Shown here piece by piece: positions 26,488-37,790 of a stretch of DNA of 64,000 nucleotides. The stretch is taken from positions 124,001 through 188,000 of the forward strand of contig NZ_PIPN01000004.1 in NCBI RefSeq assembly GCF_003986955.1, written 5' to 3'. The position numbers and the translations under genes were made by a program. Numbering within the stretch: the first letter of the stretch is position 1; every line of letters begins with the position of its first letter. The notes beneath the pieces were generated by a model. It saw only the letters and a list, made by a program, of their open reading frames with translations. It ran no database searches and was not told the DNA's origin. This DNA comes from Aliidiomarina sedimenti. GTDB taxonomy: Bacteria; Pseudomonadota; Gammaproteobacteria; Enterobacterales; Alteromonadaceae.

Positions 26488-26501
26488 TTTCTCTCCTTGC
26501 A

Positions 26502-27140
26502 TTACAGGCTTCGGTATATGTCGAGCACGCCGTTAATGACGAACTGAACGGCCAGTACTGCGAGAATGATACCAAAAATACGGGTCACAATTTCCTTCCC
26601 TGTCTCACCGAGGTATTTAACCAGCGAATGAGAGTAGATCATACCGAAATAGCAGGTAATGGTGGTGATAAGAATCGCCAGGAAGACAATGGATACATGC
26701 CAGACTGAAGGTGCTTCGCTGGTCAGAATCATCACCGTGGCAATCGAGCCGGGGCCGCTTATGAATGGAATAGCGAGCGGAATGACGCTGATATCATTGG
26801 CGATCTTGCCATCCCCGTGCGGATCGTCACCGGTCACATCTTCGGCTTCATCCTGGCCTTTACGAATCATCCCCATCGCGATGCCGAAAAGAATCAGGCC
26901 GCCGGCAATCCGAAACGCCTCAAGGGTGATGCCGAATAGCTTAAAGATCACCCCGCCGAGCAAGGCAAAGGTAATAAAAATGCAGGTTGCTATGGTCGTA
27001 GAGCGTCGCGCGGTGGTTTTTATGGTGGTAGCCGAGGCCCGTGGTAAGAGCGACACAAAAATAAAAGCGGTGGTAAGCGGGTTCACGATAACAAATAAAG
27101 CGGCGATGGTGACGGCGAGGTATTCAATAAGTCCGTTCAT
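26502..27140 (-). CDS. MarC-family integral membrane protein (YhgN-like)
   Basis: The 212-residue protein has six hydrophobic spans. The region VIPLAIPFISGPGSIATV is diagnostic of MarC proteins, and FVIVNPLTTAFIFVSLLP near the N-terminus also fits. MarC was once tied to multiple antibiotic resistance but that link was not upheld; the transported substrate is unknown. It is the first gene of a probable three-gene unit with the small secreted protein and the DHH gene. Confidence 0.9.
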   Translation of the reverse strand: MNGLIEYLAVTIAALFVIVNPLTTAFIFVSLLPRASATTIKTTARRSTTIATCIFITFALLGGVIFKLFGITLEAFRIAGGLILFGIAMGMIRKGQDEAEDVTGDDPHGDGKIANDISVIPLAIPFISGPGSIATVMILTSEAPSVWHVSIVFLAILITTITCYFGMIYSHSLVKYLGETGKEIVTRIFGIILAVLAVQFVINGVLDIYRSL

Positions 27141-27286
27141 AGTGTTCCCTGTGGAGTGGTTGTAAGTCGTTTTTCGGTCTGCTTTCGCGGCGGTTTTTAT
27201 GGTATAGAAAACGTACAGGTAAAGTTCAAGATAATAGGACCGTTGTTGCAGTGTGTATAAGACCAGAACAAAGTGGTAGCGGCGCC

Positions 27287-27315
27287 TGTCGAAAACCGTC
27301 CAGATGGCACGACTA
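27287..27315 (+). promoter_or_regulatory. ECF-type promoter of the DGPF-sigma unit
   Basis: TGTCGA at 27287-27292, a 17-bp spacer, then CGACTA at 27310-27315. The hexamers fit what I recall of the ECF42 promoter (TGTCGA in the -35, CGA/TC in the -10). The start codon follows 35 bp downstream. The same layout occurs before the SnoaL-like gene. Confidence 0.7.
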
Positions 27316-27350
27316 GGGCTACGACGCTCAACTTCAGACGAGGAATTACG

Positions 27351-27695
27351 ATGAAATATCTATGTTTAGTCTATGCCAATGAAAATGATCTGCATTCGTT
27401 GCCGGACAGTCCGCACGACAGTGAATGCCATGCGTATGCCAGTCAGGCAGCGGAACGCGGTACGCTGATTGCGGGGCAGGCCTTACAGCCGGTGGCGACT
27501 GCGACTACGGTCAGAGTCCGTGACGGACAGGCAACGGTGACTGACGGTCCGTTCGCGGAAACCAAAGAACAACTGGCAGGTTTTTATATGATCGAGGCGC
27601 GGGACCTGAACGAAGCCATTGCGTTTGCTGAAAAAATACCTCCGGCTCGGGTGGGCTCTATTGAAGTGCGGCCGGTACGTGAGCTGGATGTTTAG
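27351..27695 (+). CDS. YCII/DGPF-domain protein, ECF42 partner
   Basis: The start was placed at the ATG at 27351 because MKYLCLVYANE is the standard opening of DGPF proteins; a longer upstream frame has no such support. The 114-residue chain contains TDGPFAETKEQLAGFYMIE, the family name motif. Proteins of this group sit beside ECF42-type sigma factors across bacteria. The biochemical role is not known. The sigma factor ATG follows two bases after the stop, so the pair is translationally coupled. Confidence 0.92.
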   Translation: MKYLCLVYANENDLHSLPDSPHDSECHAYASQAAERGTLIAGQALQPVATATTVRVRDGQATVTDGPFAETKEQLAGFYMIEARDLNEAIAFAEKIPPARVGSIEVRPVRELDV

Positions 27696-27697
27696 CC

Positions 27698-28963
27698 ATG
27701 CCGGTACCTCCTGTTGCTGATATTCCGTCGTATGTGGATGCTTTATACCGGCAACAGTCAGGGCGGGTTCTGGCGACCTTAATTCGCCTATTGGGCAGTT
27801 TTGAAGCGGCTGAAGAGGCTTTACAGGAAGCCTTTTCGGCCGCGCTGAAACAATGGCCACGCGATGGCATTCCGGAAAAGCCGCGTGCCTGGCTTATTTC
27901 TACCGGCCGCTTCAAAGCCATCGACAGAATTCGGCAGCAACAGCGGCATCAACAATTGCTGCGTCAAAACGGCGATGATGCAAGGGTAACCCCGGCACTG
28001 GATCTGGAAGAGACTGATTATATTGAAGACGACAGCTTGCGGCTTATGTTTACCTGCTGCCATCCCGCGCTGTCCGAACATGCCAGGGTGGCCCTCACCT
28101 TGCGTGAAATCTGCGGGCTGACCACCGAAGCTGTTGCCAGCGCATTCCTGACTCAGCCATCGACGCTGGCTCAGCGTATTGTGCGTGCGAAACGAAAAAT
28201 AAAAGACGCCAATATTCCCTATGAAGTCCCTCAGGGAGCTGCACTCACGGCGCGGCTGGATGCGGTGCTGCAGGTTATTTACCTGGTCTTCAATGAAGGG
28301 TACTCAGCGTCGACCGGGAACCGGCTGCAACGGCCCGACCTGATGGCGGAGGCAATCCGGCTCGGCCGTTTAGTAGCGAACCTGCTGGATGAGCCTGAAG
28401 TGAAAGGGCTGCTCAGCCTGATGCTGTTTCAGGCGTCCCGACGCCGGGCCCGGACTGACCACAACGGCGACCTCATCCGGCTGCATGATCAGGACCGGCG
28501 TTTATGGGATCAGGGCATGATTAATGAAGCCGATGAGCTGGTTAAAGTCGCTCTTGCCAGTGGGCGGGTGGGTCCTTATAGCTTGCAGGCGGCTATAGCC
28601 GGGGTTCACGCTACGGCCGCGAATGCGGAGGCAACGGATTGGGACGAAATACTGGGCCTGTACAATGTGCTGTTGCGAATTCAGGATACCCCTGTCATCC
28701 GTTTGAATCGTTCGGTGGCAATTGCGAAGACCAGAGGGGTCGAAGCGGCGCTGGCGGAGATAGAACAACTGATGCAAAGTGGCGATCTGGATGGTTACCA
28801 CTTGCTGCATGCTACCCGGGGTCATTATCTTGAGCAGCTTAAACGCGATGATGACGCTTTGAGTTGTTACCGCGAAGCGTTAAAAAATACCCAACAGAGT
28901 AGTGAGCAGCAGTTTCTGCGTCAGCGAATTCATCATTTATTAATGAATAAAAATAACTGCTAA
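27698..28963 (+). CDS. ECF sigma factor, ECF42-type with C-terminal TPR-like extension
   Basis: The 421-residue protein has sigma region 2 at about 15-85 (SFEAAEEALQEAFSAALKQW) and region 4 near 125-180 (TLREICGLTTEAVASAFL). It continues with some 230 helical residues (LDAVLQVIYLVFNEGYSAST, then TPR-like repeats) that replace the anti-sigma factor in this group. It is coupled to a DGPF gene, the hallmark context of ECF42. No anti-sigma gene is present, so the C-terminal domain may itself sense the signal. Autoregulation is suggested by the promoter ahead of the pair. Confidence 0.93.
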   Translation: MPVPPVADIPSYVDALYRQQSGRVLATLIRLLGSFEAAEEALQEAFSAALKQWPRDGIPEKPRAWLISTGRFKAIDRIRQQQRHQQLLRQNGDDARVTPALDLEETDYIEDDSLRLMFTCCHPALSEHARVALTLREICGLTTEAVASAFLTQPSTLAQRIVRAKRKIKDANIPYEVPQGAALTARLDAVLQVIYLVFNEGYSASTGNRLQRPDLMAEAIRLGRLVANLLDEPEVKGLLSLMLFQASRRRARTDHNGDLIRLHDQDRRLWDQGMINEADELVKVALASGRVGPYSLQAAIAGVHATAANAEATDWDEILGLYNVLLRIQDTPVIRLNRSVAIAKTRGVEAALAEIEQLMQSGDLDGYHLLHATRGHYLEQLKRDDDALSCYREALKNTQQSSEQQFLRQRIHHLLMNKNNC

Positions 28964-28964
28964 G

Positions 28965-28993
28965 TGTCGACTGGGCGGTGGGGGAAGCGATTA
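28965..28993 (+). promoter_or_regulatory. Second ECF-type promoter, before the SnoaL-like gene
   Basis: TGTCGA at 28965-28970 follows the sigma factor stop codon by one base. A 17-bp spacer then leads to CGATTA at 28988-28993. Spacing and hexamers match the promoter before the DGPF gene almost exactly, so the SnoaL-like gene is probably a target of the same sigma factor. Confidence 0.7.
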
Positions 28994-29024
28994 GATTAGC
29001 AACCCTAATCGACAGGAGTACGTT

Positions 29025-29408
29025 ATGAGTACAACCAAAGCATTTCTGACCCGTTTTAATCAGGCCTGGGCCGATCAGGATATCGACACCATTATTAATT
29101 CAGTCACTGACGATGTTCATTTCAGAATGGCTACTGATGATAAAGGAATCCACGGCAAAGAGGCGTTTGCTACCTGGATAGGTGAAATGAGCAATGCTGA
29201 TTATAAGATGCAGTTAACCACCGAACGTTTCTTTATCAGTGGAGATGAAGCCTTGCTGAGCGGTCGTATGCAAATGACTGAACGTGATGGCAGCGAGCGC
29301 GAATTCTGTTTTTGTGATCTCTATACGCTGCGCGACAACAAAATCTCCGCCATGGTCTCGTATTTTATGAATCCGGCGAGTGAAGAAGGCTGTCCCGCAA
29401 CGAATTGA
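29025..29408 (+). CDS. SnoaL/NTF2-like protein, predicted ECF42 target
   Basis: The 127-residue protein has the cone-shaped NTF2 pattern: an N-terminal helix (AFLTRFNQAWADQDIDTI) followed by strands with GIHGKEAFATWIGEM and FCDLYTLRDNKISAM. The family mixes enzymes and small-molecule binders; no catalytic residues can be assigned here. It lies 61 bp after the sigma gene and has its own copy of the ECF-type promoter. A strong terminator follows. Confidence 0.82.
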   Translation: MSTTKAFLTRFNQAWADQDIDTIINSVTDDVHFRMATDDKGIHGKEAFATWIGEMSNADYKMQLTTERFFISGDEALLSGRMQMTERDGSEREFCFCDLYTLRDNKISAMVSYFMNPASEEGCPATN

Positions 29409-29418
29409 AGCAAGTAAA

Positions 29419-29446
29419 AAGGGCGCGTAATGACGCGCCCTTCCTT
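29419..29446 (+). terminator. Terminator of the SnoaL-like gene
   Basis: AAGGGCGCGT pairs perfectly with ACGCGCCCTT around AATG, followed by CCTTTT. It closes the ECF locus. Confidence 0.88.
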
Positions 29447-29473
29447 TTGCTTAGACCTCGCTTAAACTGCGGC

Positions 29474-29821
29474 TTAACAGCTGCGGTCAATGGTGTCGCC
29501 AAGGTCGTCCATGGTATCGCTTAACTGATTGCCATACATCCGCATGCGCTCACGGTCTACCTCGTCGAGACTGTCGATATCGACTTCGTCATTTTGCTCG
29601 CTCCATTCTTCGCGCATTTCTTCGAGCTCCGACAAACAGATTTCGCCCTCTTCACGGGCTTCGCGTAAACGGTCCATCATGTCGCCATACATAGACTCAA
29701 CACGCTCTGCAACGTCGTCGCCGCGCTCCGCCATGTCGTCCTGCTGGCGATCGGTACAGGCCACAGTTAGCATGGCGACACCGGCTAATACGGGTAACGT
29801 TAGTGATAATTTTTTCATCAT
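29474..29821 (-). CDS. Acidic helical lipoprotein, 115 aa
   Basis: The signal peptide ends in a lipobox-like MLTVAC near residue 22. The mature part is strongly acidic and rich in Met, Arg and Glu, with a long predicted helix (about 35-85) that may form a coiled coil. Two further cysteines, one at the very end, could form a disulfide. There is no known domain. It converges with the SnoaL-like gene. The function is unknown. Confidence 0.65.
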   Translation of the reverse strand: MMKKLSLTLPVLAGVAMLTVACTDRQQDDMAERGDDVAERVESMYGDMMDRLREAREEGEICLSELEEMREEWSEQNDEVDIDSLDEVDRERMRMYGNQLSDTMDDLGDTIDRSC

Positions 29822-29996
29822 AAACCTCGTTCAAAGTTAGTAGCCAGGATAACTGGCTGTTTGAGACCTGTTACGGCTTGATATGCATAACTAAATCTAT
29901 ACTGTAGATAGTTATAAAGCTTGGGCGCTGAGCGTGGATTGTCAAATTTACTCTTGCTATATAACGCGTTTTTTACACTCATCGGGCAGTAAAGCA

Positions 29997-30644
29997 ATGC
30001 AAAACACCTTAGTGGTACTGGTTCATGGGTTCTTTAAAGGGCCGCGGGATATGGCGTTCCTGGCAAAAGGACTGGAACAGCGGGGCTACTCTGTCCTCAG
30101 GGTTAAGTTACCGACGACCTTTGGCTCGCTCGATGACTGTGTGGGCGCTTTACATCACCAGGCTGGCGCACAGATTCGACAGGCTCCATCAGTCAGTTTC
30201 GTCGCCCACAGCATGGGTGGACTTATTGTGCGCGCTTACTGGCAACGATACTCGGTGCCGCATCTTCAGCACTCGGTGTTGATTGCGACACCTCATGATG
30301 GCAGCAGGCTGGCTGAAATCGCCTGCAAAGTACCCGGTTACCGGCAGCTTTTTAAGGCGGTTAATGCACTGGTGAGCAATCGTCCTTATCCTGCCAAACC
30401 TACTTCGTTATTTAAACTTGGGGTTATCGCAGGAAGCCGCAATCAGGGGCTTGGCCGGTTCTGGTTGTCCGCGCAATCGGATGGCCGGGTCGAGATCGCA
30501 TCGGCGCGAGCGAATGATATTGATGGCCTGATTACGCTGCCGTTCGGACACAAGGCAATCCATCAGCAGCCAGCGTGCCTGGACGCCGTCCTCGAGTTTC
30601 TTGAGCAGGGTCAATTCGGGGGCAGACTAATTAGTAAAAGTTAA
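29997..30644 (+). CDS. Alpha/beta hydrolase, lipase/esterase-like
   Basis: The ATG at 29997 gives MQNTLVVLVHGFFKGPRDM, a natural first strand and oxyanion loop (HGFFKGP); an upstream TTG is rejected. The nucleophile elbow is VAHSMGG near residue 72. An Asp in QSDGRVEI or nearby and the His in PFGHKAIH near residue 185 complete a plausible triad. The length of 215 residues fits a small cytoplasmic esterase or lipase with a PGAP1-like core. No signal peptide is seen. Confidence 0.82.
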   Translation: MQNTLVVLVHGFFKGPRDMAFLAKGLEQRGYSVLRVKLPTTFGSLDDCVGALHHQAGAQIRQAPSVSFVAHSMGGLIVRAYWQRYSVPHLQHSVLIATPHDGSRLAEIACKVPGYRQLFKAVNALVSNRPYPAKPTSLFKLGVIAGSRNQGLGRFWLSAQSDGRVEIASARANDIDGLITLPFGHKAIHQQPACLDAVLEFLEQGQFGGRLISKS

Positions 30645-30651
30645 TAAATCG

Positions 30652-30681
30652 TTGACCTTTGTTTTGCAGGCAATCTAGTAT
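30652..30681 (+). promoter_or_regulatory. Candidate promoter of the 82-aa lipoprotein gene
   Basis: TTGACC at 30652-30657 and TAGTAT at 30676-30681 are 18 bp apart. The ATG at 30737 follows about 55 bp downstream with an AAGGAG site. Confidence 0.5.
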
Positions 30682-30736
30682 GGAAACGATAGCGACGTAG
30701 ATCGCGAACGCGAGCAACACATATCAAGGAGATAAC

Positions 30737-30985
30737 ATGCTTACAAAAACTAAATGGGCGTTACTGGCAGCTACTACAGCGTTGACATTAAGCGCGTGCG
30801 GTGGCTTTGATTATGGCGATGACAGTGGTCTGTGGACCATGGATCGCGAATGTGACGACCCTCGTTTTGTTGATGTTCCTGGCACCCCGGGTGGCATGGC
30901 GTCGTCGTTAGACGAAGACGACACCCGCCGCGATGCCACGGACTGCCAGGGTCTGCACAAAGCGGGCTGGATTGAACCGCGTTAA
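30737..30985 (+). CDS. Small lipoprotein, 82 aa
   Basis: The signal peptide ends in a lipobox (LTLSAC) near residue 21, followed by GGFDYGDDSG. The mature part is acidic with several Asp-Asp pairs and two cysteines. I recognise no domain. It ends five bases from the end of thiH, which is on the other strand. The function is unknown. Confidence 0.7.
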   Translation: MLTKTKWALLAATTALTLSACGGFDYGDDSGLWTMDRECDDPRFVDVPGTPGGMASSLDEDDTRRDATDCQGLHKAGWIEPR

Positions 30986-30990
30986 TCGCG

Positions 30991-32046
30991 CTAACTGAAC
31001 TCCGCTTGCCAGTCTTTCCAGACTGGCTCAAAGCCACGCTGTAATAAATTGCTGGCCATCTGGCTGGCACTACGCGGGTCACTGGTGGCAAATTGCTCGA
31101 GCGCAATACTGTCCTCGGCATAGCCGCCGGGCTGAGTTTTTGAGCCCGCACTGATATGGGTGATTCCAAGCGGTATGAGATGATCCCTTAGCCCTGCCGA
31201 TTCCCGGGTGGATAGCACCAACTCCAGATTCGGCTCAAACAGGCGGAAGGCGCAAATCAGCTGAAGCAGCGTTTTGTCATCGACCAGATGCTGACTTTGT
31301 ATCCCCCCGGCACACGGGCGCAGGCGGGGGAAGGCGAGCGAATAACGACTGCGCCAATAGTGCTGTTGCAGCTGACGCAGGTGCCGGGCACAGGCCAGTG
31401 CATCAGTACGCCAGTCGGCCAGACCGAGTAATATACCCAGACCAATTTTATCAACCCCGGCGGCGGCCACTCTGGCAGGTGCCTGAAGACGCCATTGCAT
31501 ATCGGTTTTTCTGCCGCGCAGATGATGCGCTGCATAGGCCTCCGGCTGGTAGGTTTCCTGATAAACATACACAGCGGCCAGCCCCAGTGAGCGCAGTTCG
31601 GCGTAGTCTTCGCTGGCCAGAGGCTGCACTTCCAGTGCTATATGGGAAAAAAAGCGCCTGACCACGGCCATCGCCTGGCGAAAGTAAGGCATACCTACTT
31701 TACGCTCATGCTCCCCCGCTACCAATAAAACAGAATCAAACCCCTGCGCCTTGAGAGCCAGGCACTCCTGCTCTAATGCCGTCATCGAAAGGGTAGTACG
31801 TTTAATCGCATTGCTCATCGAGAACCCGCAATAACTGCAGTCGTTGGCGCACAGGTTTGACAGATAGAGCGGAATAAACAAACGCATGGTATGGCCAAAG
31901 CGCTGACGGGTCAGCTGTGCGGCGGCCTCGGCCATCGGCTGCAGGTACTCTTTTGCCTCATCGCTTAGCAGGCAGGCCAGTTCATCAATGGTCATCGACG
32001 GCCCGGCTCTGGGCGTGTTTTCAATGATCGCCTGGACGGGGTTCAT
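30991..32046 (-). CDS. thiH: ThiH, 2-iminoacetate synthase (radical SAM)
   Basis: The 351-residue protein has the radical-SAM cluster motif [11 protein letters not shown] near residue 67 (CxxxCxxC). ThiH cleaves tyrosine to give dehydroglycine for thiazole synthesis, the route used instead of glycine oxidase (ThiO). It is the last gene of the thi operon and its ATG overlaps the thiG stop by 4 bp. The protein is slightly shorter than the E. coli enzyme. Confidence 0.95.
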   Translation of the reverse strand: MNPVQAIIENTPRAGPSMTIDELACLLSDEAKEYLQPMAEAAAQLTRQRFGHTMRLFIPLYLSNLCANDCSYCGFSMSNAIKRTTLSMTALEQECLALKAQGFDSVLLVAGEHERKVGMPYFRQAMAVVRRFFSHIALEVQPLASEDYAELRSLGLAAVYVYQETYQPEAYAAHHLRGRKTDMQWRLQAPARVAAAGVDKIGLGILLGLADWRTDALACARHLRQLQQHYWRSRYSLAFPRLRPCAGGIQSQHLVDDKTLLQLICAFRLFEPNLELVLSTRESAGLRDHLIPLGITHISAGSKTQPGGYAEDSIALEQFATSDPRSASQMASNLLQRGFEPVWKDWQAEFS

Positions 32047-32810
32047 GATGGCTCCAGAAAGGTGGTGAAGGGGCTCGATGCCTGCGCACCCGCAGCTGGT
32101 TGAGCAGGTTTCCCTTGTTTGCTGTAGGCGGCGGCCTCGCAGGTCAGCCGAAATGCATGAGCCATTGCAACCGGGTCGGCGGCGGTGGCGATGGCAGTGT
32201 TGACCAGTACCCCGTCCGCACCGATCTCAAAGGCTTCTGCGGCATGACTGGGGGCACCAATACCGGCATCGACTATCACCGGCACCTGACTCTGTTCAAC
32301 GATAATGCGCAGAAAATCACGGGTTTGCAGGCCTTGATTTGAACCAATCGGTGAACCAAGCGGCATTACTGCCGCGCAGCCGGCTTCCTGCAGGCGTAAA
32401 CACAACGTGGGGTCAGCCGGGCAATAAGGCAGCACCACGAAGCCGTCTTTAACCAGCTGCTCGGCGGCTAGCAGGGTTTCCACTGGGTCCGGCAGCAAGT
32501 GTCGTGGGTCAGGGTGAATCTCCAGTTTCAGCCATGAGGTACCCAGCATATCCCGTGCTAGTTGCGCAGCCAGGATGGCTTCTTTGGCGGTTTTGGCCCC
32601 CGCGGTATTAGGCAGCAGCCTGACCCCCAGTTCGCGTAAATGACGCAAGGTCATATCCTTGTCCTGCACCTGCTCAATCCGCTTCAGCGCCAGCGTGACC
32701 AGCTCACTGCCGCTACCCGCGATAGCTTTTTTCATCAGCGCTGGACTGGCAAATTTACCGGTGCCGGTTAATAAGTTTGAGTTAAACGAATGGCCCGCAA
32801 TGGTTAACAT
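32043..32810 (-). CDS. thiG: ThiG, thiazole synthase
   Basis: The 255-residue TIM-barrel protein contains [14 protein letters not shown] at the start and ends its barrel with [20 protein letters not shown], a strongly conserved ThiG stretch. A conserved lysine (in [11 protein letters not shown]) forms the Schiff base with deoxyxylulose phosphate. It condenses that sugar with dehydroglycine and sulfur from ThiS thiocarboxylate. It lies two bases from thiS and overlaps thiH. Confidence 0.97.
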   Translation of the reverse strand: MLTIAGHSFNSNLLTGTGKFASPALMKKAIAGSGSELVTLALKRIEQVQDKDMTLRHLRELGVRLLPNTAGAKTAKEAILAAQLARDMLGTSWLKLEIHPDPRHLLPDPVETLLAAEQLVKDGFVVLPYCPADPTLCLRLQEAGCAAVMPLGSPIGSNQGLQTRDFLRIIVEQSQVPVIVDAGIGAPSHAAEAFEIGADGVLVNTAIATAADPVAMAHAFRLTCEAAAYSKQGKPAQPAAGAQASSPFTTFLEPS

Positions 32811-32812
32811 GA

Positions 32813-33025
32813 TCAGCCTCCTGCTACTGCACTAAAAAGTGAAAACCGCTGCTCTGCAACGATCCTTTGCTGGGCCCATTGTGACCGAGGCACCAGACTA
32901 TCGTTGTGCGCTACGGCGACCTCGTCAAAATGCAACTGATGGTCGTCACAGTACGCTCTGATCACCTTTGCAAGGGTGTCGTCGCTGCCACAGGCTATGG
33001 CGTGCTGATTAATATAAATAAACAT
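32813..33025 (-). CDS. thiS: ThiS, sulfur-carrier protein
   Basis: This 70-residue ubiquitin-like protein ends in AVAGG, the Gly-Gly tail that is adenylated by ThiF and converted to a thiocarboxylate. The neighbours thiF and thiG, 8 and 2 bp away, leave no doubt about its role as sulfur donor for thiazole formation. Confidence 0.95.
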   Translation of the reverse strand: MFIYINQHAIACGSDDTLAKVIRAYCDDHQLHFDEVAVAHNDSLVPRSQWAQQRIVAEQRFSLFSAVAGG

Positions 33026-33033
33026 TAAAACTC

Positions 33034-33793
33034 CTAGCTAAACGCAGAGGTGTGGCCGGCACAGACCGGGCAGGCAGTGTCCTGAGTAATCTGAATGATT
33101 TGCTGATGGCCACTGGCGAGATCAAAGCGCCACAGCTGACTCCATTGCATGGCAGGGTCCTGCAGTAAAATACGCAGTGCTAAGGTGGCCTGATAACATC
33201 CAGCCATACCGACCACGGGGCCAAGAACGCCGTCAGTCTGGCAACTGCCAGCCGCTAGCTCAGTGATCGGGTAGAGGCAGTGGTAGCAGCCAGCGTTGTA
33301 TTCCGTGCCACAATGGGCAGAATGAAAGGCCATGCCCTGCGCCTGCATGCCAATAGCGGCACCAGTGACCAACGGAACTTCAGCTATGAACGCATGCCGG
33401 TTGAGAAGCTGACGGGTCGCCATGTTGTCGCTGCAGTCGATAATAAGGTCAATATCGCTGAGCAGATGGTGGATATTGTCAGCTGAGACCCGCGCCGCCG
33501 TTGCATCCACCTTTAGCCCTGCGTGAATGGTTTTTAGCTGTCTGGCCATAACCGCAACTTTCGGCATCTGCACATCCGTTTCCTGGTAGAGCCATTGCCG
33601 CGGCAGGTTGCTCAGACTGATACTGTCGTGGTCAAACAGTCGCAAGGTGCCAACCCCCGCAGCAGCGAGATAAGGCGCCACCAGGCTGCCGAGCCCGCCG
33701 AGCCCCACCAGCGCTACCCGGGCCTGTCGCAAGCGCTGGATACCAGATTCTCCGCAAAGCGGAAGCATCAACTGGCGGCTGTAGCGCAGAAAG

Positions 33794-33810
<17 letters not shown>
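33034..33810 (-). CDS. thiF: ThiF, ThiS adenylyltransferase
   Basis: The start was set at the ATG at 33810, where MLSDADFLRYSRQLMLP matches the family. The 258-residue E1-like enzyme has the nucleotide-binding loop GLGGLGSLVAPYL near residue 35 and two CxxC pairs (CYHC, CPVC) that bind zinc. It activates the ThiS C-terminus. The start overlaps the end of thiDE by 17 bp. MoeB cannot be excluded by sequence alone, but the operon decides for ThiF. Confidence 0.95.
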
Positions 33811-37029
<3,219 letters not shown>

Positions 37030-37112
37030 TCAGGAGTGCGTAGAAAGTTGCAGTGCGTGAACTTGCATAGACGGCCGGACGCAGAATTGCCTGGCAGTCG
37101 TTCATGACTACA

Positions 37113-37195
37113 CTTGTTCCCTTCGCAGGTTCTAACCTGATCAGGTTCAACGGATCCCGTACTACGGTCTCAGCCCCTAAGGGCACTCCGACAAG
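37113..37195 (-). promoter_or_regulatory. TPP riboswitch before thiC
   Basis: The minus strand reads GGGGCTGAGA, then GAACCTGATCAGGTTAGAAC, then CTGCGAAGGGAACAAG, the conserved thi-box core whose pyrimidine- and pyrophosphate-sensing arms bind TPP. The element is closed by CTTGTCGGAG/CTTG pairing. It lies about 115 bp upstream of the thiC start, so an expression platform fits between them. The rest of 36997-37297 holds nothing else I can name. Confidence 0.96.
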
Positions 37196-37297
37196 ATGAA
37201 TACTTCGAGCTTACGCTCTTTTAATAGGGTGACGTAAAATCAGGCGGCTGGCAAGAGGCATTAGGCCAGTCATCTCAGAAACTGGTACACTAATGAC

Positions 37298-37708
37298 ATG
37301 ATTGAAATATCGCAACGGGTCAGTATCCCGGACCATGAAATTGAATGGCAGTTTATCCGCTCTGCCGGCGCTGGCGGGCAGAATGTAAATAAGGTCGCTA
37401 CGGCGGCGCAGCTTATTTTTGATATCCGTGCCTCCTCGCTGCCTGAGTTCTACAAAAACCGCCTGCTTAAACTGGCTGATCACCGCATTACCCAAAGTGG
37501 CAAAATTATCATCAAAAGCCAGCAAACCCGTTCTCAGTTGCAGAACCGGGAGCTGGCGCTTGAGCAATTTGTGGAGCTGATTAAGCGCGCCGGCTATACC
37601 CAGAAACGGCGGCTTGCTACCAGGCCAACCCGTGCCTCCAAAGAACGACGTTTAACGTCGAAAAAGCAGCGCGGCGAAAAGAAGGCGATGCGAAAAGGGC
37701 CGCTATAA
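37298..37708 (+). CDS. arfB: ArfB, ribosome rescue peptidyl-tRNA hydrolase
   Basis: The 136-residue protein has the release-factor tripeptide in SAGAGGQNVNK near residue 25, and a basic tail KERRLTSKKQRGEKKAMRKG that enters the mRNA channel. That combination separates ArfB (YaeJ) from real release factors. It frees stalled ribosomes independently of a stop codon. It is divergent from the thi operon. Confidence 0.96.
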   Translation: MIEISQRVSIPDHEIEWQFIRSAGAGGQNVNKVATAAQLIFDIRASSLPEFYKNRLLKLADHRITQSGKIIIKSQQTRSQLQNRELALEQFVELIKRAGYTQKRRLATRPTRASKERRLTSKKQRGEKKAMRKGPL

Positions 37709-37713
37709 CGTTT

Positions 37714-37729
37714 AGACGTCTAGACATCC
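37714..37729 (+). promoter_or_regulatory. Tandem met boxes (MetJ operator)
   Basis: AGACGTCT at 37714-37721 is a perfect met box, and AGACATCC at 37722-37729 matches the same 8-bp consensus at six positions with no gap, the tandem arrangement to which MetJ dimers bind cooperatively. It lies 61 bp before the homoserine dehydrogenase start. No metJ gene is in the window. Confidence 0.75.
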
Positions 37730-37790
37730 TTTACTGGCAGGCATACACTGGCCGTAGTGTCGGAATGTGTTCCCCAATGAAAGGATCAGA

